Origin: Hemibagrus wyckioides
Lineage: Eukaryota > Chordata > Actinopteri > Siluriformes > Bagridae
Direction: 5' to 3'
Assembly (NCBI RefSeq): GCF_019097595.1
Contig: NC_080710.1
Span: 27,043,280-27,107,279 of the forward strand
Length of the DNA: 64,000 nucleotides
The stretch's first letter is position 1. Each line of letters starts with the position of its first letter. A model generated the notes under the pieces. The model was given only the letters and a program-made list of their open reading frames with translations. It made no database searches and was not told the origin of the DNA. Both the position numbers and the translations under genes were made by a program. Below are positions 12,457 to 24,900 of the stretch, one piece after another.

Positions 12457-13461
12457 TTTGGACAGGGGCATGTTTACCACTGGGTCACATTTTATTTTTA
12501 ATCACAGTTTTTACTCATTTGGAAATTAAAAATATTTTTGAAAGAGGAATTTTTGCCTGTTCTTGCTGAATACAAGACCTGAGTCTGTGGTCGCCTTTGT
12601 CTGATTTTCCTCTTCCTCTACAATTTCAGGCAGATCTGGATGGCAGGCAGGCCAGTCAAGCACACACACACTCTATGCCTATGAAGCCACACTGTTCTAG
12701 ATTGGGCAGAATGAGGCCTGGCATTGTCCAGCTGAAATAGCCATGGAGTTCCTAAAAGATGCCATCTTGATGGTAGCACATGTCTTTCCAAAATTCCAGT
12801 ACAAAAATTTGACAGTGTTTGTGCACAATATTAATACATCTCTGCATTTTTGTGTAATAAAGATTCTGAACTGTGTTAAGTGACAATGATTTTCCAAAGT
12901 ACTCCTGAGCCCATGTGGCTATATCCATTACAGTAGCATGATGGTTTCTAATACAATACCACCTGAAGACTCAGTGATCACACAAACTCAGCAGTGATTT
13001 CTGTCCTTGGCCTTCAGGCACTGAGATTTGCCCTGACTTCCTGAATCTTTTCACAATATTATGAGCTGTAGATGGTGAAAGACTTAAATTCTTTGCAATT
13101 TTTGCACTGAGAAACAATATCTCTGACCTGATTGACAATTCTTTCACAAAGTTTGGTACACAGTGGTGAGCTATGACCCTTTCTTACTTGTAAAAACTAA
13201 GCCTTTGATTTATGCTCCTTTTATACCCAATCATAATATCCTCACCTTACCATTTAACCTGCTAATTATGGGACCTTCAGAACAGTGTTAGTATAACCTT
13301 TTCAGCCTTATTTTGCTTTTGTCCCAACTATTTTTTGAGTGTGTTGCAGTAAATAAGTTATTTATATTTAATTCAATTTGTTATATTAAATTTTTTATAT
13401 ATATTTTATATATTCAAATTTATTGTATTTTTAGAAAGTCACCCGACTTTTCTGGAAATGG

Positions 13462-13463
<2 letters not shown>
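12455..13463 (-). mobile_element. Decayed Tc1-like element, family B
   Basis: On the minus strand, around 12740-12700, the sequence reads LFQLDNARPHSAQ, the conserved block around the second catalytic Asp of Tc1-type transposases. Farther along that strand, toward its 5' end, lie remnants of the N-terminal region and a terminal segment including the plus-strand words TGTCCCAACTATTTTTTGAG and CTGGAAATGGGG. I recognise the layout of a common fish Tc1 family from these. Numerous indels and stops leave no usable frame. The element lies between two TA arrays. Confidence 0.6.

Positions 13464-13534
<71 letters not shown>
13464..13534. repeat. (TA)n array abutting a Tc1-like element
   Basis: About 35 TA units, starting immediately after the GGGG that ends the family B element. 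Confidence 0.95.
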
Positions 13535-13538
<4 letters not shown>

Positions 13539-13573
13539 CACCTAACAGCATCTTAACATCTTAACATCTTAAC

Positions 13574-13890
13574 ATCTAATCAGCCAACCGTGTGACATCT
13601 GTGCACAGCAAAAAAAAGAAAAAAAAGAGAAAAAGAGAAAAGAAAAGTGAATACAGGTTAATAGCTTTAGTTAAAGTTCACAACAATCATTATTACCAGA
13701 TGGGCTGGTTTGAATATTTCACAAATTGCTAATCTATTGGGATTTTCACCCACAACAGTCCCTCTGTTTTTTTATTCATTCTGATATTTGTTGTGAACAT
13801 TAACTGAAGCTCTTGACCTCTATCTGCATGATTATGCATTTTATTGCTGCCACCTGATTGGCTGATTGGAATTTAGTCATCTTGTCTTAG
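13574..13890. mobile_element. Foldback derivative of Tc1 family A
   Basis: The left arm (13574-13758) runs in the family A forward direction: ATCAGCCAACCGTGTGACAT through ATGGGCTGGTTTGAATATTT and GGGATTTTCACCCACAACAG. The right arm (about 13775-13890) is the reverse complement of the family's 5' region: TTGTGAACATTAACTGAAGC, then TGCTGCCACCTGATTGGCTG. The two arms can pair, giving a palindromic, non-coding derivative. A short TTAACATC tandem (13547-13577) precedes it. Confidence 0.6.
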
Positions 13891-13909
13891 ACTACATGAA
13901 AGATATATA

Positions 13910-15143
13910 CACTATATTGCCAAAAGTATTCGCTCACCCATCCAAATAATCAGAATCAGGTGTTCCAATCACTTCCATGGCCACAGGTGTATAAAATCAA
14001 GCACCTAGGCATGCAGACTGTTTTTACAAACATTTGTGAAAAAATGGGTCGCTCTCAGGAGCTCAGTGAATTCCAGCGTGGAACTGTGATAGGATGCCAC
14101 CTGTGCAACAAATCCAGTCGTGAAATTTCCTCGCTCCTAAATATTCCACAGTCAACTGTCAGCTGTATTATAAGAACGTGGAAGTGTTTGGGAATGACAG
14201 CAACTCAGCCACGAAGTGGTAGGCCACGTAAACTGAAAGAGCGGGGTCAGCGGATGCTGAGGCGCATAGTGAGAAGAGGTCGCCAACTTTCTGCAGAGTC
14301 AATCGCTACAGACCTCCAAACTTCATGTGGCCTTCAGATTAGCTCAAGAACAGTGCGCAGAGAGCTTCATGGAATGGGTTTCCATGGCCAAGCAGCTGCA
14401 TCCAAGCCATACATCACCAAGTGCAATGCAGTGGTGTAAAGCATGCCGCCACTGGACTCTAGAGCAGTGGAGACGCGTTCTCTGGAGTGACGAATCGCGC
14501 TTCTCCATCTGGCAATCTGATGGACGAGTCTGGGTTTGGCGGTTGCCAGGAGAACGGTACTTGTCTGACTGCATTGTGCCAAGTGTAAAGTTTGGTGGAG
14601 GGGGGATTATGGTGTGGGGTTGTTTTTCAGGAGCTGGGCTTGGCCCCTTAGTTCCAGTGAAAGGAACTCTGAATGCTTCAGCATACCAAGACATTTTGGA
14701 CAATTCCATGCTCCCAACTTTGTGGGAACAGTTTGGAGCTGGCCCCTTCCTCTTCCAACATGACTGTGCACCAGTGACCAAAGCAAGGTCCATAAAGACA
14801 TGGATGACAGAGTCTGGTGTGGATGAACTTGACTGGCCTGCACAGAGTCCTGACCTCAACCTGATAGAACACCTTTGGAATGAATTAGAGCGGAGACTGA
14901 GAGCCAGGCCTTCTTGTCCAACATCAGTGTGTGACCTCACAAATGCACTTCTGGCAGAATGGTCAAAAATTCCCATAAACACACTCCTAAACCTTGTGGA
15001 CAGCCTTCCCAGAAGAGTTGAAGCTGTTATAGCTGCAAAGGGTGGACCGACGTCATATTGAACCCTATGGATTAGGAATGGGATGTCACTTAAGTTCATA
15101 TGCGAGTCAAGGCAGGTGAGCGAATACTTTTGGCAATATAGTG
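13910..15143 (+). mobile_element. Near-complete Tc1 transposon, family C
   Basis: A 1,234-bp element with inverted ends: the left begins CACTATATTGCCAAAAGTAT and the right ends with its reverse complement (ATACTTTTGGCAATATAGTG). TA lies on both sides (13908-13909 and 15144-15145), as expected for Tc1/mariner insertion. It holds a single transposase gene, broken by a frameshift near 14430. Length, ends and coding layout fit a recently active fish Tc1 family. The right flank is a long TA array, so the exact boundary rests on the inverted repeat. Confidence 0.9.
14044..15061 (+). pseudogene. Tc1-family DDE transposase, frameshifted
   Basis: The product would bind the element's ends and cut and paste it into TA sites. 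Translation from the ATG at 14044 gives MGRSQELSEFQRGTVIG and a paired-type helix-turn-helix region (KSSREISSLLNIPQSTVS), but ends at TAA 14437-14439. The rest continues in another frame to TGA 15059-15061. It keeps [11 protein letters not shown] (catalytic Asp), [14 protein letters not shown] (second Asp; the family usually has His where Thr is seen) and [17 protein letters not shown] (third acidic residue). The frame change is consistent with a small deletion at the repeated ATGCA near 14425-14432. The two halves together are about the normal size of roughly 340 residues. Inactive as it stands. Confidence 0.9.

Positions 15144-15226
<83 letters not shown>
15144..15226. repeat. (TA)n array between two Tc1 elements
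   Basis: About 40 TA units with GTATATA interruptions, filling the space between the right end of the family C Tc1 and the next Tc1-like fragment. Confidence 0.95.
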
Positions 15227-15579
15227 GACAGCAAATCAAAATAAGAGATCATGCAGTATTTGCAGAGCTTTAATAACTCATAAATGAAACAAAATGCAAA
15301 TAATTTGTGCAAAATGCAAACAAATTGTGTTAATGCTTTGGCTAAATAACATTAAGAAATAAGTATTTGGTGGAATAACCCTGATTTGCATGAGTTTTGG
15401 TTCCATGCTCTCCACCAGTTTTTCACATTGCTATTGGGGAACTTTATACCACTCTTTTTGCAAGCTTTGCTTGATGGTTTGTGACCATCCATCTTCCTCT
15501 TGATGACATTCCAGAGGTTTTCAATAGGGTTCAAATCTGGAGATTAGGCAGTGGTCTCTTATTTTTTTTTTCCAGAGAT

Positions 15580-15581
<2 letters not shown>
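15227..15581 (-). mobile_element. Tc1-like deletion derivative, family D, truncated
   Basis: Reverse complement of most of the 45412-45897 element. It includes the minus-strand peptide NPIENLWNVIKRKMDGHK, which carries the last acidic catalytic residue of a Tc1 transposase. Relative to that copy it lacks the right terminal portion (the match stops near 15235) and about 15 bp internally. Its outer end, TTTCCAGAGATG near 15570-15580, corresponds to the CAGCTCTGGAAAA end at 45412. A TA array lies on each side. Confidence 0.7.

Positions 15582-15654
<73 letters not shown>
15582..15654. repeat. (TA)n array abutting a Tc1-like fragment
   Basis: About 36 TA units starting at the outer end of the family D fragment. 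Confidence 0.95.
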
Positions 15655-15659
<5 letters not shown>

Positions 15660-17195
15660 TATTTTGCTTTAATGGAATGGTATCACTTTTTAAAAACACT
15701 TAAAAAAAACTCACTCCAAAAAGAATTCCTTCTACGATTATTGTTGTTGTTCTTTAAGTCTAAATAAGATTGAAATCCTTGCACCGTAGGATACTGATTT
15801 CTGTTGTGAGCCAAACCGTGCGAAAGGGAGCTTTTGGAGCCGGGGTGGCATGTCAGCGTCCAATCCCACTCAGCTAGATTAGTTTCAGATCAGCAGTGCA
15901 TGCCAGCTGAGAGAGGCCGATTTTTTTTAATGCTACTGAGACCGGAGTTGAACATGATGTTTTAACTTCTGGGTTATTATCGGTTTGGTAAAAATCTCTT
16001 CAGACACTGTGGGAGACAAAGAATCCTCCATTCGAGAAGAAAGCTCACTGGGCTATCCTATCGTTTTATGTAATGTGACAGTGTATAACACTGTGGCCAT
16101 TTTGAGGACGAAATGGGGGACTAACTGTGCTAATGAGTAATTTACTGCACTATTGGTTGAAATAAGTATAAAAAATTGAGGAATTAACATTTTATTTTAC
16201 AGACCATATTATAATCATATTAAGCTAAGTAGATTCCTGACTTTAGTTGAGGTCAGATTATATAACACTATCCTGTATAATGTTATTGCTCGTCGATTAT
16301 ACTAACATTTGCATATTAGCTGTGCAGGGATTCAGAGCTACACTTGTTAAACACAAATGTCAAAAGAAAACATTTTCTTTTCAGCTCCGTCTGACATTTA
16401 GTCTTATCTTTAACATTCATGTTCCTCTGTTCGCACCTATAAATCTCCACAAACAGACCTCTGATATATGAGCTATATGAAAAAGCTAGCCGAGAAGGTT
16501 GTCTTGGCAGCAAGTATTGCTAACATTAGCAAGTTAGTTAGCTGTCATCGGCTTTGACCTCCCTATATCTTTCCTCTGAGTTTATGATGAAAAATCCCAG
16601 GGCTGATTTACTTACACGGATATGAAGTGCCTCTGTACTCTTAAACGCTTTGCAGCATTCTCCAGGAAAGGGAGAGTGATTGTATTTGATATATGAGGAA
16701 AACATACATTTGGTAATAAATTTGCTAATTCTAGTTCAGTAGCCAGTTCATCCACACCAGAGCATTTTAAAAATTAGTACATCCTTAAATAGTGCCGTGT
16801 ATCACACACATATATTTTGTATATTTATTGCGCCGTTGTTTATAAAGTAATGCACTAAAGCTGTAAATGTAATTTATATTCTTTCCTCTTATTTATCAGT
16901 TTTTAAATGCACTAGTAAAACAGCATGTCTTGAATTAGATATGGCTTTAACTTAACTTTAAAAGACAAATCGACGTCGGTTCTAGGTTGTATGCTTTCTT
17001 ACGACATCATTTTAATAAAATACAATTTAACGGACTAGTTATGCCTCAGACACAATCTGTATGCTGACATGCATTATATGCATTCTGACATTAAAATAGA
17101 AAGGGGTGTGGCTAGGTGTTAAAAACTGGACAGTAGATTTTATGTCAAGAAAATCAGCCTATATAAGACAGAATATTTGATTCATTTATAAGACA

Positions 17196-17197
<2 letters not shown>
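15655..17197. other. Unique non-coding stretch
   Basis: No repeat or gene recognised. Short open frames at 16247-16513 lie on both strands and look like chance. Confidence 0.5.

Positions 17198-17264
<67 letters not shown>
17198..17264. repeat. (TA)n microsatellite
   Basis: About 33 TA units. No transposon end was recognised next to this one. Confidence 0.95.
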
Positions 17265-17267
<3 letters not shown>

Positions 17268-18929
17268 TGTACATCTACGACATCTTTAAGATTGCTCTGG
17301 TCTGGTTAAGGTTTAATCCATTTGCATTTGGGAGCATTAATGAAGCAATATCATCATTGTGAACATGCATCAGTAATGTGCATATATTTTCTTTTCTAAT
17401 ATGTTTGGATATTGCCGGAGAATTGCATGCTGAATACCCTCAATTCCAAAATTCAATTTCATGCTCCTGTAACTGAGAAATTAATATGTATCATTTCAAA
17501 TCACCAAACCAAATTGGTCCATCCATAATGTGTGTCTTGTTTGTGAAATGCAGTGGGGCCTTTCTGGAAAAAAATAAACAGGAAAAAAAAAAATGGCTCC
17601 AGAACGGTTAATAACAGCTGCCTTCTGCAAATGTTGATAAGAACTTTTAGTGGGTCTTGACCAGACGACTAGACGAGTGTTGACAGGAAGCTGACATTTC
17701 CCCCAAGAATCACTGGACTTCATTTCTGGACCATGTTAGAATATAGATTCCACTTTTTTTCTTTTCAGCGATCACTTTACCAATGATCCTAGAGGCTGCC
17801 ATGGCATGTGAGATGTGAATGTGAGTCTTTCAGGGAGCGCAATCAGAAAAAAAACGTAGGCTCAGTGGGGGTAATGTTCACCTCATACGCTCTCTTACAC
17901 AATCTCTGCCTTTCCTCTTTCCCTCAGTAATGTCTCTGCTATTCCATTTTCTTCTGCCAGCATCGATTACATAAAGACTGTTTGAAGGCTATAACTGAAT
18001 AACCTTCATGATCACATTCTACAGCTTCATAAAGGAATTTGGCAGTTTAAACTGATGGAAATAAAAAAGAAGAGAGAGAGAAAGAAATGCATATCTGTAA
18101 CCTTGGTAGTCTGAGCCAAGATTACAGCTGCGCACTTTGGACTGACGTTTATCAAACTTCAAATCTGTCTGCAGATCCTGGCATGTGATGAAGGTTATCG
18201 ACTGCTAGCCGTCAGTGAGTGACCTCTGGAAGCCTTCTTCTGCCACTATCGAAACTCATGAAGGATCAATCTACGGAGAGATATGGACTAATGCATCGCT
18301 GTGACTGATGTCGACACGCAAGCCTTTCCTCTGATAGACAAAGTGAAAGAAATCAATAAGCAATTTTGTCCTTGAGTCCTCTCTGGATCCAGTAAAATCT
18401 ATTCTCCCGCCTTTTCATCCTAACTTCTCAAAGCCTGTTTTATTGAGGGGGAAAGGCATAAAAATCATTTAGGAAGCCCAGAGAGAGAGGTTCATTAATC
18501 ACTGAGCTGGCAAAGCATTAGTAAACTTCACTGTTTGGAAACAAGCCTGACTTTTATACCAGTCAGTATCAAGTCTTTGCTGTGAAGCAGTACTTTGTTT
18601 AGCTATCCAATTTTGGACCAATTAAGAAAACAAAAAACATTTGCTTAGAAACAAGGGTAGTAGTAGTAATAGTACTAATAGAAGAAATAGTCATTTTCAC
18701 CTATGAAACAGCAGTGTAGCCTTTACTAAGGCAACAATAAGAGAATGAAAGAAAGTGCAAATAATGTTAGTCTCGGTTGCACAGTGTTACATAAAAGGTT
18801 TCATTTGCCTTTGAACCTCAGAGACATGATCCCCTAATTCCATTTAGAGAACTCATCACCAGAAATACGTTTCGTGACTGCAGATACAGTCAGGTTTCTG
18901 AGAGTCTGCTTGCAATATGCATGATTGCA
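17265..18929. other. Unique non-coding stretch
   Basis: Mixed-composition sequence without tandem repeats or gene-like frames. Confidence 0.5.
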
Positions 18930-19135
18930 ATTTTACCATTTACACACCCTTATGAAGTATCACTGCAGAACATAATGGCTTCCTGGGAGATGAGCCCATC
19001 TTGCCTGAGATATTAGTCTGTATTTATTTGGAGCTCAACAGGCGCATGCTGGCCCCGAGGCCCTCCATATTGTTCCAGGCAGCCAGCCGAGAAGTCATGT
19101 GGTGACCGTGAGACGGAGGCTGAAAGATTCAATTC
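18930..19135. other. Candidate conserved non-coding element
   Basis: Repeat-free, balanced-composition block (for example GATGAGCCCATCTTGCCTGA and CAACAGGCGCATGCTGGCCC) inside AT-rich DNA, with no coding frame. The suggestion that it is a regulatory element is inference from composition alone. Confidence 0.2.
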
Positions 19136-19959
19136 TGCTCACAGCCCTGGAAAGAGCTGTTTTTTTTTTCTTCTTCTTTTAATAGCTGTGAACTTTGTGA
19201 CTGCTTTTCAAACACCATCCACCACAGTTTCGGTCCATCTCACCTGAGATTTGTTCTGTGGACAGATACAATGTATAGAGAAAGAAACATGATTTCATTA
19301 AACACTGTAAGTAATAAAGTAATAATGCTTTTTCACACTTACTCCAAGTTCTAGGCATCACAAGAAATATAATTGTATCTGTCATATAGATAATAAAGCA
19401 ATTTAAGTCACTAAACTTTAGGGTCAGCCCTAATAAGACGCGTGATATTTTCTAATACAAGCCCTAAACTCATACATTATTTCTGAGTATTTTACATACG
19501 TCTATGCTGTTTACACAACAAGGCAAATTGTAGAACACAAAGTGCCATTCCCCTGATAGGATAATGCTGTTACGCTAATTTCATTTAAAGTTTGGTTTTT
19601 TATTATTTTTTTTTTTTAAAACCAGAAAAATATGCATATCATGTAGCCGTAAGCTAATATAATATAAATGTTAATGAAGATTTGTGCAGCTCACTCAGAA
19701 GATGAATAATTGAAATACAGCAAATCCACTTTATCTTTCGGATGTGAGCGTTAGATATTGCTTTCCATTTTTAATTCGTCCCCTTGTCAAATGTGGTTAT
19801 AAAACCAAAAACAGACAGAAAGGTAAATAAGTTGAGAGAATGGAAGAAATAATATGCAGAAGGGTGCAGACTGACACTCTTATTAAAATAAAAAGAAATA
19901 TTACTACGTCTTAATATTCTAATGAGAATAACAAACAGCACATATCTAAACAGCTACAT
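19136..19959. other. AT-rich non-coding stretch
   Basis: Contains homopolymer T runs near 19159 and 19607. No feature recognised. Confidence 0.45.
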
Positions 19960-20395
19960 GTACAGCATGACATGTAGTAACTATAACATTTCTTATATGT
20001 ATATTGTTAAGTAAGAAAACTATTAGATTTACTGTATATGGTTAAATATACTAACTAAACTAATAGCTTTAGAGTAAATTATTACATACATGGTTTGTCG
20101 TTAAGTAAATAAACTATAAGATATAAGAGATGTAGTAGATATATGGTATATAGATAAGAATCTGTACTATACAATATGACATATAACTCTTTAACTAGAC
20201 ATACAGTAGATAGTTAAGTAACTTCGAGAGACAAATTATATTGTTCAGTAACTACAGTATAATATTAAATATATAGTATATTGTTAAGTAACTAAACTAT
20301 TAGTGACACAGTATGCAGTTCTGTAAATATACTACTATATATATTGCAAGTAGGTAAACAAGTGTTGATTACACTATTACACGTACATTATACAG

Positions 20396-20493
<98 letters not shown>

Positions 20494-20700
20494 GATAGAC
20501 AACAATCTATATTGTTAGATATATAAAGTATACTGGTACATAGCTACATTATTAAATACACTCATATAAATACTCTTAGATATGTAGTATGTTACAATAA
20601 TTACATTATTATTCATATGTTATACTATTAAGTACCTATAAGACATTATAAGATACTATTTGATATATGGTATATATTTATGAGCTGCATTATTATGATG
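19960..20700. repeat. Degenerate AT-rich tandem region around (TCTA)n
   Basis: GTTAAGTAA recurs near 20008, 20100, 20213 and 20284, each followed by AAAC or ACT and then CTATTAG/CTATAAG-like words, at spacings of roughly 70-110 bp. Variants such as TTCAGTAACTAC and ATTAAGTACC occur near 20243 and 20625. The (TCTA)n array sits in the middle. This looks like an old, diverged tandem or simple-repeat-derived region; no coding potential. Confidence 0.5.
20395..20493. repeat. (TCTA)n microsatellite
   Basis: About 24 TCTA units, ending in ATCGATAG. Confidence 0.97.
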
Positions 20701-20734
20701 CTGATGTACTGAATAACATAATATTAGTTGTATC

Positions 20735-20855
20735 ATGCACTTTATTGTATGTGTGGGTTGGGATTTTTTACCCTTAACACAGCATGTTTTTATATATTAT
20801 TGTTTACTCTCCACTTATAACTATGTCCACTGGCAATAAAAGTTCAACTGAATTT
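20735..20855 (+). mobile_element. Possible non-LTR 3' tail
   Basis: Ends CCACTGGCAATAAAAGTTCA then ACTGAATT, reminiscent of LINE 3' ends with a polyadenylation-like signal. Weak evidence: no second copy is present in the window. Confidence 0.25.
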
Positions 20856-21584
20856 AAAGTAAGCCTGAATCCCAAGGCATGTCACTGAGTCTGAGGTTTG
20901 TTTCTGTCTCACCAAACAATGGCTGTTATACATGTCTTAAATGCCTTAAACAGTCGTTACCGCTCGTGATACACGATAATTAGTGATTATTGACTATTCA
21001 TGTTCACTAATATGAAGAACTATAAAACTTCTGTAACACTAATCTAATTAACCAAATTAATGCCCTGTAGGAATTTACTCAGACTGATTGCCTTGTGAAC
21101 GATGGTGAAATGGAAGCAGCTGTGCATGCTGGCATTGCGGACAAGGGGGTAAAATGAATACAGTGAACCAATTACCTGTGATTCGGTCATTGGCCCTCAT
21201 TAACCTCAGCTTGATGCATTTTATGGTGATGAATTGCGAACATTACGTTTACCAGCTGTTGGGAATGCATTGCCTATCTGATGTTTTCTAATCATGAACA
21301 GTGACCATCTCATAGCCAAGGTTCTACTTTAAAGCTTTCTGAATGGGTTGGGTCTGTTGGGTACTACAAAGAACCTTAACAGAGGAACAAATAAATCCAA
21401 AATGGATTCCTAAACCCTAGAGCACTATATGAGGTTTAAAATAATGGCTATAAACTATAAATAATTCATAAAGACTTGTTTTTTATTTAGGGGGTTCTTG
21501 GAACCAGCTCAGCAATGCTCACATATTGTGGAGTTACATAGAGCTTTTAAGGGTTCCCTCAAAGAGATGAGCTAAAGGCTGAAG

Positions 21585-21587
<3 letters not shown>
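20856..21587. other. Unique non-coding stretch
   Basis: Nothing recognised between the preceding tail and the TAA array. Confidence 0.45.

Positions 21588-21654
<67 letters not shown>
21588..21654. repeat. (TAA)n microsatellite
   Basis: About 22 TAA units. Confidence 0.97.
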
Positions 21655-21656
<2 letters not shown>

Positions 21657-21874
21657 TTACAAAGCACTTTTCATTTTAATAAAAAGTGTTTATATATATA
21701 GTTTAGATTCAACCAAAGCAAATCTGTCATTATTTAGACTTATTTATGATGGACATTTTCAGATGCTATTATTAGTAATTAATATTAACTAGATACCAAG
21801 AGCCACTCTTAACTGTGCTAATGGACAATTTCCCTGTCACTAAGCATCTATCTATGCTTAAACAATTCTAATAC

Positions 21875-21920
21875 ACAAACAAACAAACAAACAAACAAAC
21901 AAACAACTAAATAAATAAAT
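21875..21920. repeat. (CAAA)n and (TAAA)n
   Basis: Compound tetranucleotide array. Confidence 0.95.
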
Positions 21921-24900
21921 CCCACAGACAATCATATCACATCCATTGATTTTTAATAATGCTCTTTCTCTATGGAATGGAGTCTAAAGCCATACAATAA
22001 ATGCAACAACTGAATGGAAACAGAAATTCCATTAAAATAATAAACATGCTCATCATAAAAAATAGCTTTAAAAATTGTATACATTTCTATACATGTTTTT
22101 GTTCAATGGATCGTGTCCTTGGGCAGATGAGGGCCAGTTTTTATTGTAGACGGTATATAATAGCATATTCTCTGAAATGTTAAATTTAAAAAAAAAGAAA
22201 AGAAAAGTAAAGAAAAAGGCATAATATAGACACGCTGCCCACAATGAGAAATGACTTCTGATGCTGGTAACCATGTTTTGTGTTTTTTTTTGTTATATCA
22301 ATTTCCTTACATTCTCCGTCACATTATACCGAGATCAGATGCAAGACAGATAGTTAGGACATTGAGAGAAAAATCAAAAACCAACAAAAACAAAAATACA
22401 AAACAAAAAACTTTCTAAAGCCATCAAAATTTGCCATACAAAAATAGAGTCCACTATCAATGCTGTGTAACTCGAATCAGTGAATAACTGAGATGTGGTG
22501 TAACTGGAGTTTATCATCTATTAAACATGCTGTAAGTGGAATTACATGTGTAGAAACATCTGAATTTCAGATCAGGACTCTCTTCTCACACGGACATATA
22601 TGCACAAGAAAGAAAGCTGCAATGCAACGCAATGGCACATAAACCTACATAATAAAACACATGACTCCGAACCAGGCAAAAGGATAAACATGGAACAAAT
22701 GCTAGTCAATTTTGTGATATTTCTCAGGACAGATGTGGCCAATCTACAGATGTGATATGGCAGTACAGTGCTGAAAGTCTTTGGGCTAGTTTTCTGGATT
22801 GACTGAAGGGGGATTTGTCATTTCGGCGCAGGTGCAGCACTGGTTCGAGAAACCAACCAAATGTTTGGACATCATTGAATTAATGGGGTGTGAACAGTAG
22901 AACATTAAAGTAAACATAATCACCACTGCTGAAAGCTTGCATGGGGACGGCACACCTGAGGCGGTTATTACACAGCACTGTGAGAAGCTGAAGAAAAGAA
23001 TGAGAATGAGACCGGGGCTGATGAGAAAGATGGCATGATGGCAAGATAGAGAAATGGAGGGAGGACGAAATGAAAAAAAGGGACAAAGAGGGAATTAGAG
23101 ATGGATAGAGAGAGAGAGATGAGTATGACTGCAAACAGACACATGGCAGTGTTTGCCAGAGGGGAAGCCACAGCAGCCACTGCAGCATCTGCTTTCCTCT
23201 GCTGCAGAATGGAAAAATCCAATGGAAGAAACGTGTGTGGTGATGAATGATGATAAATCTTCTTGTCTTACTAACAGCACTGCATTCTCTTTAACATTAT
23301 AACCCCCCCCCCACACACACAGATTGCCACTTTATTTACATGAATTCTCACACAGACAAAAAAAGACGAATTCATTCAGATATTTAATGAAAACAAAACC
23401 GAAATATTCAAGCTGGAACATTACGCATGGAGAACCAAGATTATGCATCGTTTAATGCCACGACAAATCATAATATATTTGTAAAACCACTTTAAAAAGC
23501 ATATAATCAGCTCTCAGTAGTTCATTTTTATTTTCACTCTATACAAGCAATGTTAAGCTCCGTCCTCTGAACGAATGAATATTTCAAGGTAATCAAATGA
23601 AGGCCAGTGAAATGCTGAGCGATTGATAACGCCTGGCCGTGAGAGATTTGTCCATGAGTGCGCGCTGCTTCGCCTCTCACCAGGACCAGTCATACGCCTT
23701 CTCTCATTGTCTCTTTAAAAGTTGATTTATTAGTTCTTTTTTTGTTCTTCACCCCCTTTTTTAAGCTCTTCCCACAGTTTCATGTCGTCCTTCCTTCCCC
23801 CCGACACTGCAGTGACAAAGCAGCGTTGATTTCCCAGTTGGCACAGCCTGGCAAAAGAAAAGACTTTGCATAGAGCGTGGTTTTGTGACAAATTGAAATG
23901 TCTTGTCCAATATTTACATATACTGTAAACGATTTTATCATAAACGTTATTATAGGAAGGGATAGAATGAAATAAATGTTATTATGAAGGAGGAAAAAGG
24001 CAGTAGCCTGGCTAATAAGGCATGCTATTTTTTAACTACAGCAGGTTTTATTGACCAAACAATTAGATCTAATTAGTTTGTTATATATTCATTAAGTGAA
24101 ATCTAAACTCTCCCCATCTGTCACAATGATGGTAATTGGCTCAATCTCTTCGCCGTTCAGTACGCTTGGATTGTTTTCAGGAAGTAAAACTAATATGCAT
24201 TTTAATCCCATGTGCTTAGACTGAAAATATATAAATATTCATGCATGCAATCATCTTACCTTTAGTTGTCAATGTCAGACACATGGTTCTCTATCTGTAA
24301 AATAAAAACTAAAGATTACCAAACAGCAACATATTCTTCTCACATGGAAAAAAGTCAAGCCATCTGCCAGACAAAAAAGAAGTTAGACATCTCCCTTCAG
24401 TCCATTTGTTATCAGTGATGACTGTGACCTTGATAGAGGATGACTGTCTGAAGGAACAGTCTGCTTCTGAAAAATATTATCTTCCATTAGTGAGAGAAGT
24501 GTTCATACCACTCGTGATTCATTCAGGCTGCCCTTTAAATGGGCTAATAAATATAACAGAGTATGTGGCCTCACTGAACCGCAGATGAACCCCGGGCGAG
24601 ACAGTCATTATTCCTCTGAAGTAGGTGAGTGAATATGAGATAGACAGAGTCACGTCTCCGAGTTCCTCTGACTTCGCGCAACTTGCTGAAGCTCAATTAA
24701 CCCAAATAAAGGAGTCTACAAATAACTCTATTAGTGTTTTCAAAGATATCATCTTTAAAAGCTGTGAAATATGTGATATATTAGACACTAAATATGTGCG
24801 CATGGCTGCTTTCATGGTTGTATTATCTGTGGCTTCTCTTAGACGCTTAGCCGCTCCCTCCCTTGCACGCTCCCTGGCTCATTTCCTCCGTTTAATGACA

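Noticed and set aside
14344..15312. 322-residue open frame on the minus strand
   Set aside because: It is antisense to the Tc1 transposase and runs into the (TA)n array, where it encodes repeated IY. No known domain; it is a shadow.
22840..22870. GGTTCGAG word resembling a tRNA B box
   Set aside because: No matching A box or acceptor stem around it.
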